A stretch of 64,000 nucleotides of DNA from NCBI GenBank assembly GCA_910577185.1, contig CAJTLR010000007.1, positions 30,205 to 94,204 of the forward strand, written 5' to 3'. The notes under the pieces were generated by a model that was given only the letters and a program-made list of their open reading frames with translations, searched no databases and was not told the origin of the DNA. The stretch's first letter is position 1, and each line of letters begins with the position of its first letter. The DNA is from an uncultured Acetatifactor sp. GTDB lineage: Bacteria > Bacillota > Clostridia > Lachnospirales > Lachnospiraceae. Positions 1 through 9,232 of this stretch are shown here, piece by piece. A program made the translations under genes and the position numbers.

Positions 1-106
1 AAAGGGAACCGCCCCCAGGGCATTTTACCTTTCCCGGGGCTTTGTTCCCGGGGAATCAGGCATTTCCCTGGGATATCCCGTCCAGAAATTTGTACTGAAA
101 ATGAAA

Positions 107-1858
107 TCATGAAACGGGGATGGTAAAGGAAATACAGGTTCCCAGCCCCTGATGGCTCAGGATGCGGAGACAGCTCTCCGGCCCGTAATTTAAAACCAGG
201 CGTTTATTCACATTGTCCAGACCGATACCTTCTGTGGGAATATCTTTGAGCAGATTTTCCCGCAGTTTTTTTAATTCAGACCGGTTTATTCCGATTCCAT
301 TGTCTATGATAGAGACATGAATCTTTTGCTGCCGGATAAAAATACGTATTTTCACATATCCGAACCGGGAAGCCGGACGGATGCCATGGGAAATACTGTT
401 TTCCACCAGAGGCTGCAGAAGAAGTCGCTTCAGGGGAAGCTGCAGGATGGCATCATCCACATCCTCATACACAAGAAAACAGTCAGGAAATCTGTATTTC
501 TGTATTTCCACATATTTATGAATATTATTGAGTTCATCCCATATGGTGACAGGTATTTCCGCAGGCATCAGGGAATATTTCAGGATATCGGAGAGATTAT
601 TGATAATCTTGTTTACGGAAGTTGGCTTCTGAACCTCTTTGTAAACTTCAAAATTCAGGGTTTGGAGCGTATTCACCATAAAATGCGGGTTGATCTGCAG
701 CTGAAGGGCGGCTAATTCCACCACCTGCTTTTTATACCGCTGTTCTGCCAGCTGGCTGTTTAGAAAAGTAGTGTTCAGAAACATGCGTACAACATTGTTC
801 AGAATCAGATCATATTCATTTTCCACAGTCCGGGGACAGGAATTGTCCCCCGGGATGATTCCTTTTTCCGCATTGTCAAACAAATCTATGATATACCGGA
901 TCTGGGAAAAATTATCCCTGGTGGTTTTCAGGGAAAGCACAAACACAAAGATACAGTTTGCCATAATAACAGCCAGAAACCATGTCAAATTGTTCAAAGT
1001 ATTCCGCACTACCTCACCGGCGGGTGTCAGCAGGAGAAATGTCAGGTCATAATCCTGATTGGAAGCGGCATTTTTTAAAAACAGCCTGCCATCTATGACA
1101 ATCCACTCATTTTCAACGGACAATTCGCCTGTTTTGTGAAAGTGGTCTGCAAAATTCAGGGAAGAATTCTGGGCGTTTGTATGGGACAGTAAGATATCAT
1201 GGTCCGTGTTGAGTATAAAAAAATAATTTTCCCATATGGGAAAAATACTTTTCATGCTGCCCAGGAAAGCTTCCAGGGGAATATTGGACACAATGACCCC
1301 GTCCAGGTAAGTCATTTTCTGGTAAAATGTCATGACCTCCGTCTCTTTTTTGCTGCCATTGGCAGGAATGGTGCGGTGCGTAATATAGTTGGAAGTATCC
1401 TCGGGGAGCTGTCTGTAAATATCATACCAGGAAGTGTCATAATAATGGTAAAGGCTGCAGATTCCTTTGTCGGAGGAGAAAAAATTATCATACTGGTTCA
1501 GGGACAAATAGATGCTCTGGATAAAAGGATGCGATTTTGTGGCGCTGTTCAGGATGGTTTTCATACTGTTTAAGAAGACATAGTCTGTGTAATTCGTGGC
1601 CTCAAACAGAAGAATTTTGCGCAGGGAAAGGGAAAGCTGGGGATTGAGAGTCATCAGATCCTGCTGATAAAAAGAGTTTGCCGTAATCAGGTCAAAAGTT
1701 TCGTTCATATTCTCCAGTGTATTTCCGGAGGTGGTATTCAGATTCCGGATCTGGGAATTTCCCATAATACAGAAAAATAAGAGAAACAGTACAAGTGTGG
1801 GTGTCATCAGGATGGTAAAATAATTTTTCAGACGTTTCAGGAAAAACTTTCTGCTCAT
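107..1858 (-). CDS. YesM-like sensor histidine kinase
   Basis: Membrane sensor kinase of 583 residues, LytS/YesM type. A transmembrane helix at about 17-33 and a second at about 291-311 bracket an extracytoplasmic sensor region of roughly 255 residues. The kinase core carries the His_kinase motif INPHFMVNTL (probable phospho-acceptor His392), an N-box LVENSISHG and the ATP-binding DNGIGI motif. It lies 8 bp upstream of the response regulator stop codon on the same strand, so the two form a regulator pair, with the regulator gene first. In this family such pairs usually control an adjacent sugar ABC importer, and one starts divergently at 3057. The signal is unknown; a host-glycan fragment is inferred from context. 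The start has a usable purine-rich site (AGGAGTTACC region). Confidence 0.93.
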   Translation of the reverse strand: MSRKFFLKRLKNYFTILMTPTLVLFLLFFCIMGNSQIRNLNTTSGNTLENMNETFDLITANSFYQQDLMTLNPQLSLSLRKILLFEATNYTDYVFLNSMKTILNSATKSHPFIQSIYLSLNQYDNFFSSDKGICSLYHYYDTSWYDIYRQLPEDTSNYITHRTIPANGSKKETEVMTFYQKMTYLDGVIVSNIPLEAFLGSMKSIFPIWENYFFILNTDHDILLSHTNAQNSSLNFADHFHKTGELSVENEWIVIDGRLFLKNAASNQDYDLTFLLLTPAGEVVRNTLNNLTWFLAVIMANCIFVFVLSLKTTRDNFSQIRYIIDLFDNAEKGIIPGDNSCPRTVENEYDLILNNVVRMFLNTTFLNSQLAEQRYKKQVVELAALQLQINPHFMVNTLQTLNFEVYKEVQKPTSVNKIINNLSDILKYSLMPAEIPVTIWDELNNIHKYVEIQKYRFPDCFLVYEDVDDAILQLPLKRLLLQPLVENSISHGIRPASRFGYVKIRIFIRQQKIHVSIIDNGIGINRSELKKLRENLLKDIPTEGIGLDNVNKRLVLNYGPESCLRILSHQGLGTCISFTIPVS

Positions 1859-1866
1859 GGTAACTC

Positions 1867-2637
1867 CTATCTATCTGCCTGCATGTCCGGATGGAAGGGT
1901 TTTTTCCCCATTCTGTATTCCTGGGGTGTAATTTTATAATAATCTTTAAAGTTGCGGGAAAGATTTTTCGGATTCATATATCCCACGGCATCTGCCACAT
2001 CATAGAGTTTTCTTTTGTCATCCGCAAGCAGTTCAAGGGCTTTTTCCATTCTGATTTTCAGGAGATAATCAGAGAAACTGATTCCCGCGGCCGCCTTAAA
2101 CGTGCTGGAAAGATAGGCAGTGGAAAAATGTACTAAAAGCGCGGCATCTTCCAGGGACGCCGTGCGGTAATTTTCCCTGATATATTCTTTTACCGTTTCT
2201 GCCATGTCTTCATGGGCAGAGGAGGGGCGGATCACATCGGACGCAGGCTGTTTTGCGGGATTTCTGTTGTCAAGAAGATGCCTGACTCTCTCAAAACAGG
2301 CCTCCATGGCCTCATATTTCATGGGTTTGATCAGATAATCCACCACATGATTGATAATGGCCGATCTGGCATATTCAAATTCCTGATATGCGGAAAAGAA
2401 AATGACAATAATGTCAGTATTGATCAGATTCCGTGACAATTCTATTCCTGTCATACCCGGCATCTGGATATCTGTCATGACCACGGAAATATCGTCGTGA
2501 CTGTTGATATATTCCAGGGCTTCTTTTCCGCTGGTGAAAAAACCGGCCACTTCAAACCCGAGATTCCCCCAGGGAAACAGATTGGCAAGTCCTTCTCCTA
2601 TCTTTGGTTCGTCATCTACGATTATGATCCGGTACAT
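1867..2637 (-). CDS. YesN-like response regulator, AraC-type output
   Basis: Response regulator of 256 residues, partner of the kinase downstream. The receiver domain begins MYRIIIVDDEPKIGEG, with the phospho-acceptor Asp56 in VVMTDIQMPG and the conserved Lys in YLIKPM. The C-terminal 100 residues are an AraC-type double helix-turn-helix ending in the typical GYMNPKNLSRNFKDYYKITPQEYR stretch. A longer frame exists, but the ATG at 2637 is preceded by GAAAGGAG at good spacing and begins the receiver domain exactly. It is divergent from the importer at 3057, and the intergenic region contains four copies of AAAAGTSA that could be its binding sites. Confidence 0.94.
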   Translation of the reverse strand: MYRIIIVDDEPKIGEGLANLFPWGNLGFEVAGFFTSGKEALEYINSHDDISVVMTDIQMPGMTGIELSRNLINTDIIVIFFSAYQEFEYARSAIINHVVDYLIKPMKYEAMEACFERVRHLLDNRNPAKQPASDVIRPSSAHEDMAETVKEYIRENYRTASLEDAALLVHFSTAYLSSTFKAAAGISFSDYLLKIRMEKALELLADDKRKLYDVADAVGYMNPKNLSRNFKDYYKITPQEYRMGKKPFHPDMQADR

Positions 2638-3056
2638 ATTGACTCCTTTCATAATCTCCTGTTTCCGGTTCCGGATTGAGACCTGCTGCCACAAGTGTGT
2701 CGTACATTACATGGAAAGCGGCTTTGGGACATATCCTGATATAAATGTATTTTGCAGGATAAAAATAGTATAAGCGAAAAAAGGCATAAACACAAGTGCC
2801 TGGAAAGATGATAAAAGTCACTAATATTTTTCCCATCTAAAAAAAAGTGACTTTTTCCGAAAAAGGAAAAAAGTCAGTTCCTTTCGGGAAAAGTCATGCC
2901 CTCCCAAAACAAAGGGGAATTCATTATAATGTAACTTACAAAAACCCACGAACAGCCCTGCTGTGAGTAAAGTGACGGATCGGCAGCATTTCTTCGCTTC
3001 CGGTCAAAGACACATGGAAAACATGGTGGATATTTCAGTACAAAGGAGGCAATGGT
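2638..3056. promoter_or_regulatory. Divergent regulatory region between yesN-like gene and sugar importer
   Basis: This 419-bp gap has no gene. On the + strand a TATAAT hexamer sits at 2925-2930 without a convincing -35 box, as expected for an activator-dependent promoter. Upstream of it the motif AAAAGTCA or AAAAGTGA occurs four times in the same orientation, starting at 2813, 2843, 2869 and 2889 (steps of 30, 26 and 20 bp). The binding protein gene starts at 3057 behind an AAAGGAGG site. The regulator role of YesN here is inferred. Confidence 0.6.
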
Positions 3057-4457
3057 ATGAAAAAGAAAAAAGTAGCTGCATTATTTCTGGTGATGATGAT
3101 GGCATTGACGGCCGTGGGCTGTGGAAAAGAGTCTGAGGGAACATCTTCCGATGGATCAGAATCATCCGCTGAAAATTCCGACGCACCGGAAAGTACGGAG
3201 ACAGATGCAGAATCTTCCCAAGGGGAAAGCACGGCTGCAGAAGAAAATCAGGAACCGGTGACACTGCGTTTTATGTGGTGGGGAGGAGACGACAGGGCAG
3301 AAGCCACCCTGAACGTTATCGACGAATTTGAAAAATTATATCCCTGGATCACCATAGAAGCCGAGTACGGCAGCAGCGATGGATATCAGGAAAAACTGAC
3401 CACACAGCTTGTATCCGGTACCGCGGCGGACATTATTCAGATGGGAACGGGATGGATGCCCGGATATGTGGAATCCAATCCGGATTATTTCGCGGATTTT
3501 AAAGAATACCCGGACAGCATCGATCTGAGTCATTTTGAGGCTTCTTTCCTGGAGAACAACGGTGAATTTGACGGGCGTCAGTACGGACTGCCCACGGGTA
3601 TTTCGGGACACGCATTTCTTTACAATGCAGGTCTGGCAGAAAGCATAGGACTTGATTTCAGCCAGCAGTATACCTGGGATGATCTGATCACCATGGGGAA
3701 AAAGGTCAGGGAATATGATGATTCCATGTATCTTCTGACTATGGGTGCGTCGGAACTGAATACCATGATTGTCAGGCCTTACCTGACACAGCTGACAGGC
3801 AATATGGTGCTGATGAACGATACCAAATCCATGGGATTCACGGAGGAAGATCTGGTAAAGACACTTTCCTATATTAAATCCTTATATGACGAGGGTGTGG
3901 TTGTGCCCATATCCAATGTGATATCTTACGGGGCGGACATTATCACGGATCCCAATTGGATTAACCAGAAATATGTTTCCATTTTCAGCTATTCTTCCAC
4001 TGTGGAAACAGCCCAGGCCGCATGTCCGGATGGAACATTCCAGGTAGGCAGGCTTCCGGTTATGGAAAATGCCAAGGACGAAGGATGGTATGGAAACTGT
4101 CCGCAGTATATGTGTGTGTCAAAGAAATCCGGGCATGTGGAAGAAGCCATGATGTTTTTGAATTATTTCTACAATGACGAAAAAGCAGCAGAACTGCTTA
4201 CCACGGTCCGTTCCGTACCTCCCACCAAAATAGGGCAGGATGTGTGTGAGAGACTGGGCCTTCTGCAGGGTGTGGCAAAAGACAGTGTGGATATGATTCA
4301 GACTTACAGCGGAACCAATGATCTGGGGCTCACAACGGAAGAGGAAGTTACGGCTATTCTGGAGGATGCGGCTGTACAGATCGCTTACGGTCAGGATACC
4401 CCGGAAAATGTGGCCAAGAGTACCATAAAGCTTTTGGAGGGATATCTCTCGGAATAG
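3057..4457 (+). CDS. Sugar ABC transporter substrate-binding lipoprotein
   Basis: Extracellular solute-binding protein of 466 residues (family 1, CUT1 importers). It has a lipoprotein signal peptide with a lipobox ending at Cys22 (LTAVGC). A Ser/Glu-rich linker of about 50 residues leads into the mature domain (TLRFMWWGGDDRAEATLNVI onwards). Two permease genes follow, separated by a terminator-like hairpin and a copy of the dispersed repeat. The binding protein may therefore be made in excess over the membrane subunits. No ATPase gene is found in the window, so a shared MsmK-type ATPase elsewhere is likely. The substrate is not readable from sequence; a fucosylated oligosaccharide is suggested by the GH95 gene at the end of the unit. 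Confidence 0.93.
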   Translation: MKKKKVAALFLVMMMALTAVGCGKESEGTSSDGSESSAENSDAPESTETDAESSQGESTAAEENQEPVTLRFMWWGGDDRAEATLNVIDEFEKLYPWITIEAEYGSSDGYQEKLTTQLVSGTAADIIQMGTGWMPGYVESNPDYFADFKEYPDSIDLSHFEASFLENNGEFDGRQYGLPTGISGHAFLYNAGLAESIGLDFSQQYTWDDLITMGKKVREYDDSMYLLTMGASELNTMIVRPYLTQLTGNMVLMNDTKSMGFTEEDLVKTLSYIKSLYDEGVVVPISNVISYGADIITDPNWINQKYVSIFSYSSTVETAQAACPDGTFQVGRLPVMENAKDEGWYGNCPQYMCVSKKSGHVEEAMMFLNYFYNDEKAAELLTTVRSVPPTKIGQDVCERLGLLQGVAKDSVDMIQTYSGTNDLGLTTEEEVTAILEDAAVQIAYGQDTPENVAKSTIKLLEGYLSE

Positions 4458-4474
4458 TATGGGAGCCATCTGAT

Positions 4475-4515
4475 AAGGGGACGCCGCAATATCCTTTTGC
4501 GGCATCCCTTCTTTT
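4475..4515 (+). terminator. Terminator-like hairpin inside the importer operon
   Basis: A stem of about 15 bp with one mismatch (AAGGGGACGCCGCAA pairing with TTGCGGCATCCCTT) is followed by CTTTT. It lies between the binding protein and permease genes and directly abuts dispersed repeat copy A. It probably acts as a partial terminator or a 3'-end stabiliser of the binding protein mRNA. Confidence 0.7.
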
Positions 4516-4609
4516 ATGCGCAGGGGTGCAGAAGGAGGATTGTTGCTGACGCAACACGCGCCCCGCGCGGCGGGCAGAGGAGAAGGGCATTCCCCTGCTC
4601 GATTGCGCA
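4516..4609 (+). repeat. Dispersed structured repeat family 1, copy A
   Basis: A 94-bp element starting ATGCGCAGGGG, found in five copies in this window. It folds as a nested stem (GGGGTGC pairing with GCGCCCC, an inner GTTGC-TGAC-GCAAC hairpin) and a second hairpin (CGGGCAG to CTGCTCG). It is unusual in lying inside an operon, between a binding protein gene and its permeases. Confidence 0.85.
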
Positions 4610-4679
4610 GCCCCGACCCCCTGATAGATTCTGCCCATGAAATTCTGGTCTGGACAATTTGGAGAAAGAAGGTAAAAAT

Positions 4680-5573
4680 TTGAAAAGAAAGTTAAAGCGT
4701 AAACAATATATGGGCCTTTTGTTTATCATGCCCTGGGTGATTGGTTTTCTGGTATTGCAGTTATATCCCCTTGTATCGTCTTTTTATTTTTCCCTGACGG
4801 AATACAATATCATGTCAAAACCCGAATTTATCGGTTTACAGAATTATAAAAAACTGCTTACAGCGGACAACGACTTCTGGAATTCCTTAAGGGTAACGGT
4901 GATCTATACTGTGTTCACTGTTCCCGGAAAACTCATTGTGGCATTGATGGTAGCCATGGTCATGAATAAAAATATGAAGGGAATCAATGCCATCAGAACC
5001 ATTTATTATCTTCCCTCCCTTTTTGGGGGAAGCATTGCGGTTTCTATATTATGGAAATTAATGTTTCAGGATCAGGGAATTGTCAATTCCATTCTGAATG
5101 TATTTCATATTCCCTCCGTCCAGTGGCTGGGCAGTACAAAGATGGCCCTGCCTACCATTATTTTACTGAATTTCTGGCAGTTTGGTTCTGCCTTTGTGAT
5201 GTTTCTGGCGGCTTTGAAAAATGTGCCGGCGGATCTGTATGAGGCGGCAGACATTGATGGCGCGGGAGGAATGACGAAGTTTTTCCGGATTACACTTCCC
5301 CAGATTTCCTCCATTATTTTCTTTAATGTGATCATGCAGACCATCACCGCCCTGCAGAGTTTTGCAGGTCCCATGGTGATTACCGGGGGCGGTCCCCTGA
5401 AATCCACCTATGTGCTGGGATTAAAATTGTATACAGAGGCATTTTCTTACTACAAGATGGGTTATGCATGTGCAGTTTCCTGGATTATATTTATCATGAT
5501 TACGATAGTGACTCTTGTGTTGTTCCGCTTTTCTTCCATGGTGGTGTATTACGAGGATGGCGGGGACTTCTGA
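4680..5573 (+). CDS. Sugar ABC transporter permease, MalF/UgpA-like
   Basis: Inner-membrane permease of 297 residues with six predicted helices. The cytoplasmic EAA loop reads DLYEAADIDGAGGMTKFFRITLP, which contacts the ATPase in this family. The start is a TTG at 4680, with GAAGG at 4668-4672 seven bases upstream; a more upstream TTG at 4659 lacks such a site. It pairs with the next gene as the heterodimeric channel of the importer whose binding protein is at 3057. Confidence 0.92.
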   Translation: MKRKLKRKQYMGLLFIMPWVIGFLVLQLYPLVSSFYFSLTEYNIMSKPEFIGLQNYKKLLTADNDFWNSLRVTVIYTVFTVPGKLIVALMVAMVMNKNMKGINAIRTIYYLPSLFGGSIAVSILWKLMFQDQGIVNSILNVFHIPSVQWLGSTKMALPTIILLNFWQFGSAFVMFLAALKNVPADLYEAADIDGAGGMTKFFRITLPQISSIIFFNVIMQTITALQSFAGPMVITGGGPLKSTYVLGLKLYTEAFSYYKMGYACAVSWIIFIMITIVTLVLFRFSSMVVYYEDGGDF

Positions 5574-5651
5574 TGGTTATGGATTGGAGATTTACGCAAA
5601 TTTGTGCCTGCGGCCCAAATTCGCAGGTTACGGAAAGGCATGGGAATTTTA

Positions 5652-6503
5652 ATGAGAAAAAAACATTTACGTCGAGGCCGGGTATCCGTATGGACCTATA
5701 TTCTGGTGATGGTGATCGGAATTATAATGATGTATCCCATTATATGGATGTTTTTCGCCACATTTAAGACAAACGCGGAAATATTCGGGAGTATCCGGCT
5801 GCTGCCGGAACATTTCAGCCTGCAGAGTTACATAGATGGCTGGAAAGTAAACGGAAGGATCACATATGCCACATTTTTTTTAAACAGTTTTACCCTGACG
5901 ATTATCACCACTTTGCTGACTGTGTTTGTATGTGCCATTGTGGCGTATGGTTTTGCGAGATTTAAATTTCCCTGCAAAAAAATACTGTTCGCCATTCTGA
6001 TCACTACCATGATGCTGCCGGATTCCGTTATGCTGATTCCCAAGTATTCCCTGTTTAATTCCATGAACCTGCTGGATTCCTATGCGCCTTTTTACCTGCA
6101 GGCGGGCCTGGCATGCTATCCCTTTTTTATCTTTATGCTGATTCAGTTTATCAGGGGACTTCCCCGGGAACTGGATGAATCGGCGTATATCGATGGCTGC
6201 AGTGAAATGGGTGTTTTTCTCAGAATTTTGATGCCATTGATGAAACCGGCGCTGTTTTCCGCAGGATTATTTCAGTTTATGTGGACATACAATGATTATA
6301 CCAATGTGCTGATCTACATTAACTCCGTGAAAAAATATACATTATCACTGGCATTGCGTTTGTCCCTGGACGCAGAATCGGTGATTCAGTGGAATAAAGT
6401 GATGGCAATGTCATTTCTTTCCATGCTTCCGTTAATAATTTTATTTTTTGCCGCACAGAAATATTTTGTGGAAGGAATTGCCACAAGCGGCCTGAAAGGA
6501 TGA
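5652..6503 (+). CDS. Sugar ABC transporter permease, MalG-like
   Basis: Second permease subunit, 283 residues from the ATG at 5652. Six membrane helices and the EAA-type loop RELDESAYIDGCSEMGVFLRI are visible, and the C-terminus ends FVEGIATSGLKG as in MalG-type proteins. The start is uncertain: ATG 5640 is only one base from the GGAAAGG site, while ATG 5652 has GGGA six bases upstream. The GH95 gene starts 4 bp after its stop, so the two are clearly co-transcribed. Confidence 0.92.
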   Translation: MRKKHLRRGRVSVWTYILVMVIGIIMMYPIIWMFFATFKTNAEIFGSIRLLPEHFSLQSYIDGWKVNGRITYATFFLNSFTLTIITTLLTVFVCAIVAYGFARFKFPCKKILFAILITTMMLPDSVMLIPKYSLFNSMNLLDSYAPFYLQAGLACYPFFIFMLIQFIRGLPRELDESAYIDGCSEMGVFLRILMPLMKPALFSAGLFQFMWTYNDYTNVLIYINSVKKYTLSLALRLSLDAESVIQWNKVMAMSFLSMLPLIILFFAAQKYFVEGIATSGLKG

Positions 6504-6507
6504 TAAA

Positions 6508-8838
6508 ATGAGCAGATTATGGTATGGGCAGGAGGCATCCTGCTGGGACGAGGCGCTGCCGGTGGGAAACGGGAAACTGGGCGCCATGGTTTTCGGGGGT
6601 GTGGAAAAGGAGCATTTACAGCTGAATGAAGAAACCATATGGTATGGAGGGCCCAGGAACAGAAGAAATCCGGGAGCCTTAAAAAACCTGAAAAAAGTCA
6701 GGGAGCTTATTTATGAAGAAAAAATACAGCAGGCAGAAGATCTTCTCAGATATCATTTTTCCGGGATTCCCCAGAGCCAGAGGCCGTATCAGAGCCTGGG
6801 AGATCTGTGGATTCAGATGAGGGAGGAAAACGCACCTGCGGATCACTATGAAAGGGAACTTTCTCTGGAGGAAGCATATGCGGGCGTTTCTTATCAAATA
6901 GGAAAAAAGACATATCAGAGAAAATATTTCGTCTCTTTTCCCGGGGAAGTATTGGTGGGGGAAATCAGCGCCTGCGGAGAAAAAATATCCCTGGATATTC
7001 TTCTGACCAGATCCCGGTTTTATGAGACAGTGGAAGGAATGGGGGAAGATACTCTTCTTTTAAAAGGTAATCTGGGGGAAGGAGGCCTGGATTTCAGGAT
7101 AGGCTGCAGGGTCTGTGTACAGGACGGGCAGGTCAGCCGTCAGGGAGAACATCTGCTGGTAAAAGATGCCGGGAAGGTAGTTTTTTATCTGGCAGCAGGC
7201 ACTGCTTTCCGGCAGATACAGGAGGATCACAAAGAAATTCCCGACGGGAAAATTCATCTGGAGATGCAGGAGAGGGAGGCTTACGTCAGCCGGCTGGAGC
7301 AGGAAATTCTTGAAAAACTCAAACGTGCGGCGGCAAAGGGAGCCGGGGCATTGTGGATGGAGCATCTGGAGGACTACCGGAATTTGTATTATAAAGTGAG
7401 CCTGGAGCTGTCATCAGACCGGAAACTGGAAATGCTTCCCACGGATGTTCGCCTGGAAAAGGTAAGGCAGGGAGGAACGGATGTGGGTCTGGCAAAGATT
7501 TGTTTTGACCTGGGAAGATATCTTCTGATCTCCAGCAGCCGGCCGGGTACCCTTCCCGCCAATCTGCAGGGAATCTGGAATGAAAGCATGGAACCTTCCT
7601 GGGACTCTAAATTTACCATCAATATCAATACCCAGATGAACTACTGGCCTGCGGACAGATGCGGTCTGGGGGAATGTCAGGAACCCCTTTTTAAACTTCT
7701 TCACAGAATCATGAAAAACGGAAAACTCACAGCCAGGGAAATGTACGGATGCCGGGGATTTGTGGCCCATCATAACACGGATATCTGGGCAGACACGGCG
7801 CCCCAGGATATCTATATTCCGGCCACATACTGGGTCATGGGAGGCGCCTGGCTCAGCACATGCATCCGCACACATTATGATTATACCAGAGATGCGGGAT
7901 GGCTGGCAGAAAAATATGATATACTGGAACAGTCTGTTCTGTTTTTCGTTGATTTTCTGGAAAAAAGGGATGGGATATACTGGATCTGTCCATCTGTGTC
8001 CCCGGAAAATACCTATATTATGGAAGATGGAAAACAAGGGAGATTATGCGTCAGCTCTGCCATGGACAATCAGATTCTGAGACAGCTTCTGGAGGATTAC
8101 TTGTATGTGACAGAAGAACTGCGGGACAGGGATCAAATATCCGAAACTGCGGAAAGAAAAGAGATTCTGGAGAAATCCCGGGAAATTCTGGATCATCTTC
8201 CGGAGGATAAAATCGGAAAATACGGACAGATCATGGAATGGCAGAAGGATTATGAAGAAGCGGAACCGGGACACCGCCATATTTCCCAGTTATACGGCCT
8301 CCATCCCGGAAGGCAGATTACCGTGGATGACACGCCTCTTCTGGCAGAGGCCGCAAAAAAGACTCTGAAGAGAAGACTTTTGTACGGGGGAGGACATACA
8401 GGCTGGAGCTGTGCCTGGCTGATCAATCTGTACGCCAGGCTTATGGAAGGGGAGGAGGCCTGGAAAATGCTGCAGAAGTATTTTCAGGATTCCACTACCC
8501 TGAATTTTCTGGATACACATCCCAGAAAATGGGGAACGGTATTTCAGATAGATGGGAATCTGGGCGCCTGCGCAGGAATTCTGGAAATGCTGGTACAGAG
8601 CGATGAAAAAAGGGTCATACTTTTGCCGGCTTGTCCCGCCGCATGGGACAGCGGAAGCATAAAGGGTGTCAGACTCCATGGGAACGCTGTTCTGGACATG
8701 GAATGGGAAGAAGGAAAGGTGAAGAGAGCAGTCATAAAGTCATTTTGTCCCTGGGAGAGAATGTTAAAGTGGAATGGAGAGCAGCAGCGGATACAGACAG
8801 GACCGGAGCATATTTTCCGTTATTCCCGCCAGCAATGA
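6508..8838 (+). CDS. GH95 family glycosidase, probable alpha-L-fucosidase
   Basis: Glycoside hydrolase of 776 residues, family 95. The N-terminal beta-domain signature WDEALPVGNGKLGAMVFGG and the (alpha/alpha)6 barrel are intact. The residues matching the characterised AfcA catalytic set are visible: Asn372 and Asn374 in TININTQMNYWP, Glu500 in PSVSPENTY and Asp682 in IDGNLGACAG. Family members are inverting alpha-1,2-fucosidases, some alpha-galactosidases. There is no signal peptide, so it acts on imported sugar in the cytoplasm. It is 4 bp after the permease gene and completes that operon. Its last few codons overlap a copy of dispersed repeat family 2, which supplies the stop codon, so the native C-terminus may have been slightly altered. 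Confidence 0.92.
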   Translation: MSRLWYGQEASCWDEALPVGNGKLGAMVFGGVEKEHLQLNEETIWYGGPRNRRNPGALKNLKKVRELIYEEKIQQAEDLLRYHFSGIPQSQRPYQSLGDLWIQMREENAPADHYERELSLEEAYAGVSYQIGKKTYQRKYFVSFPGEVLVGEISACGEKISLDILLTRSRFYETVEGMGEDTLLLKGNLGEGGLDFRIGCRVCVQDGQVSRQGEHLLVKDAGKVVFYLAAGTAFRQIQEDHKEIPDGKIHLEMQEREAYVSRLEQEILEKLKRAAAKGAGALWMEHLEDYRNLYYKVSLELSSDRKLEMLPTDVRLEKVRQGGTDVGLAKICFDLGRYLLISSSRPGTLPANLQGIWNESMEPSWDSKFTININTQMNYWPADRCGLGECQEPLFKLLHRIMKNGKLTAREMYGCRGFVAHHNTDIWADTAPQDIYIPATYWVMGGAWLSTCIRTHYDYTRDAGWLAEKYDILEQSVLFFVDFLEKRDGIYWICPSVSPENTYIMEDGKQGRLCVSSAMDNQILRQLLEDYLYVTEELRDRDQISETAERKEILEKSREILDHLPEDKIGKYGQIMEWQKDYEEAEPGHRHISQLYGLHPGRQITVDDTPLLAEAAKKTLKRRLLYGGGHTGWSCAWLINLYARLMEGEEAWKMLQKYFQDSTTLNFLDTHPRKWGTVFQIDGNLGACAGILEMLVQSDEKRVILLPACPAAWDSGSIKGVRLHGNAVLDMEWEEGKVKRAVIKSFCPWERMLKWNGEQQRIQTGPEHIFRYSRQQ

Positions 8839-8927
8839 GGACAAATACCAAAGTGTCCTTTGGACGCTTTCTGCTCTGCAGTATTGCAAGTTTGATACCC
8901 CGTTGCCTGCAGCGGGGTATTTGATTG
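8821..8927 (+). repeat. Dispersed repeat family 2, copy 1
   Basis: This element shares a 26-base identical block (8842-8867, containing the palindrome CCAAAG-TGTC-CTTTGG) and the flanking ATTCCCGC, TCTGCTCTGCAG and CGGGGTATTTGATTG blocks with an inverted copy at 53498-53613. It ends in a hairpin (ATACCCCG to CGGGGTAT) that could terminate transcription after the GH95 gene. Copy 1 has about 31 extra bases before its second half. Confidence 0.8.
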
Positions 8928-9232
8928 TGCAATCTGAAAAAAATCTGAAGATAAAATAATCGTATACATTAATACAGTAATACATAATATACTAAAAAAG
9001 GAAACAAAAGATAAAAATATTTATACTTTTTATGAAATATTTGATTGTATCATCAGGAAATATTTGTTATACTCCAAGTGGAGCGAGACTCCGAAGAGGT
9101 GCGTAAATTTATATTTTGACAGCCGGCCCTGAAAATGTGTCATCGGGGCTATCAGGCTGGAACTGCCGTATCTGCCTGACAGTGCAGGGTACTTGTCAGG
9201 GACTGCGGAACGGGAACAGGAGGTCACAAGGA
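8928..9232 (+). promoter_or_regulatory. Promoter and long leader of the GH20-GH18 operon
   Basis: A probable promoter lies at 9045-9073: TTGTAT, 17 bases, TATACT (with TGT just before). This would give a leader of about 150 nt before the GH20 start at 9233. The leader holds several short self-complementary stretches: GGAG/CTCC at about 9078-9094, CAGGC/GCCTG and CTGACA/TGTCAG further on. It is not a riboswitch class that I recognise. The first 100 bases (8928-9030) are AT-rich without a visible gene. Confidence 0.5.

Noticed and set aside
9074..9232. Lysine riboswitch suggested by GAGGTGCG in the GH20 leader
   Set aside because: Only this short string fits; the other conserved L-box parts are absent and the downstream gene is a glycosidase.
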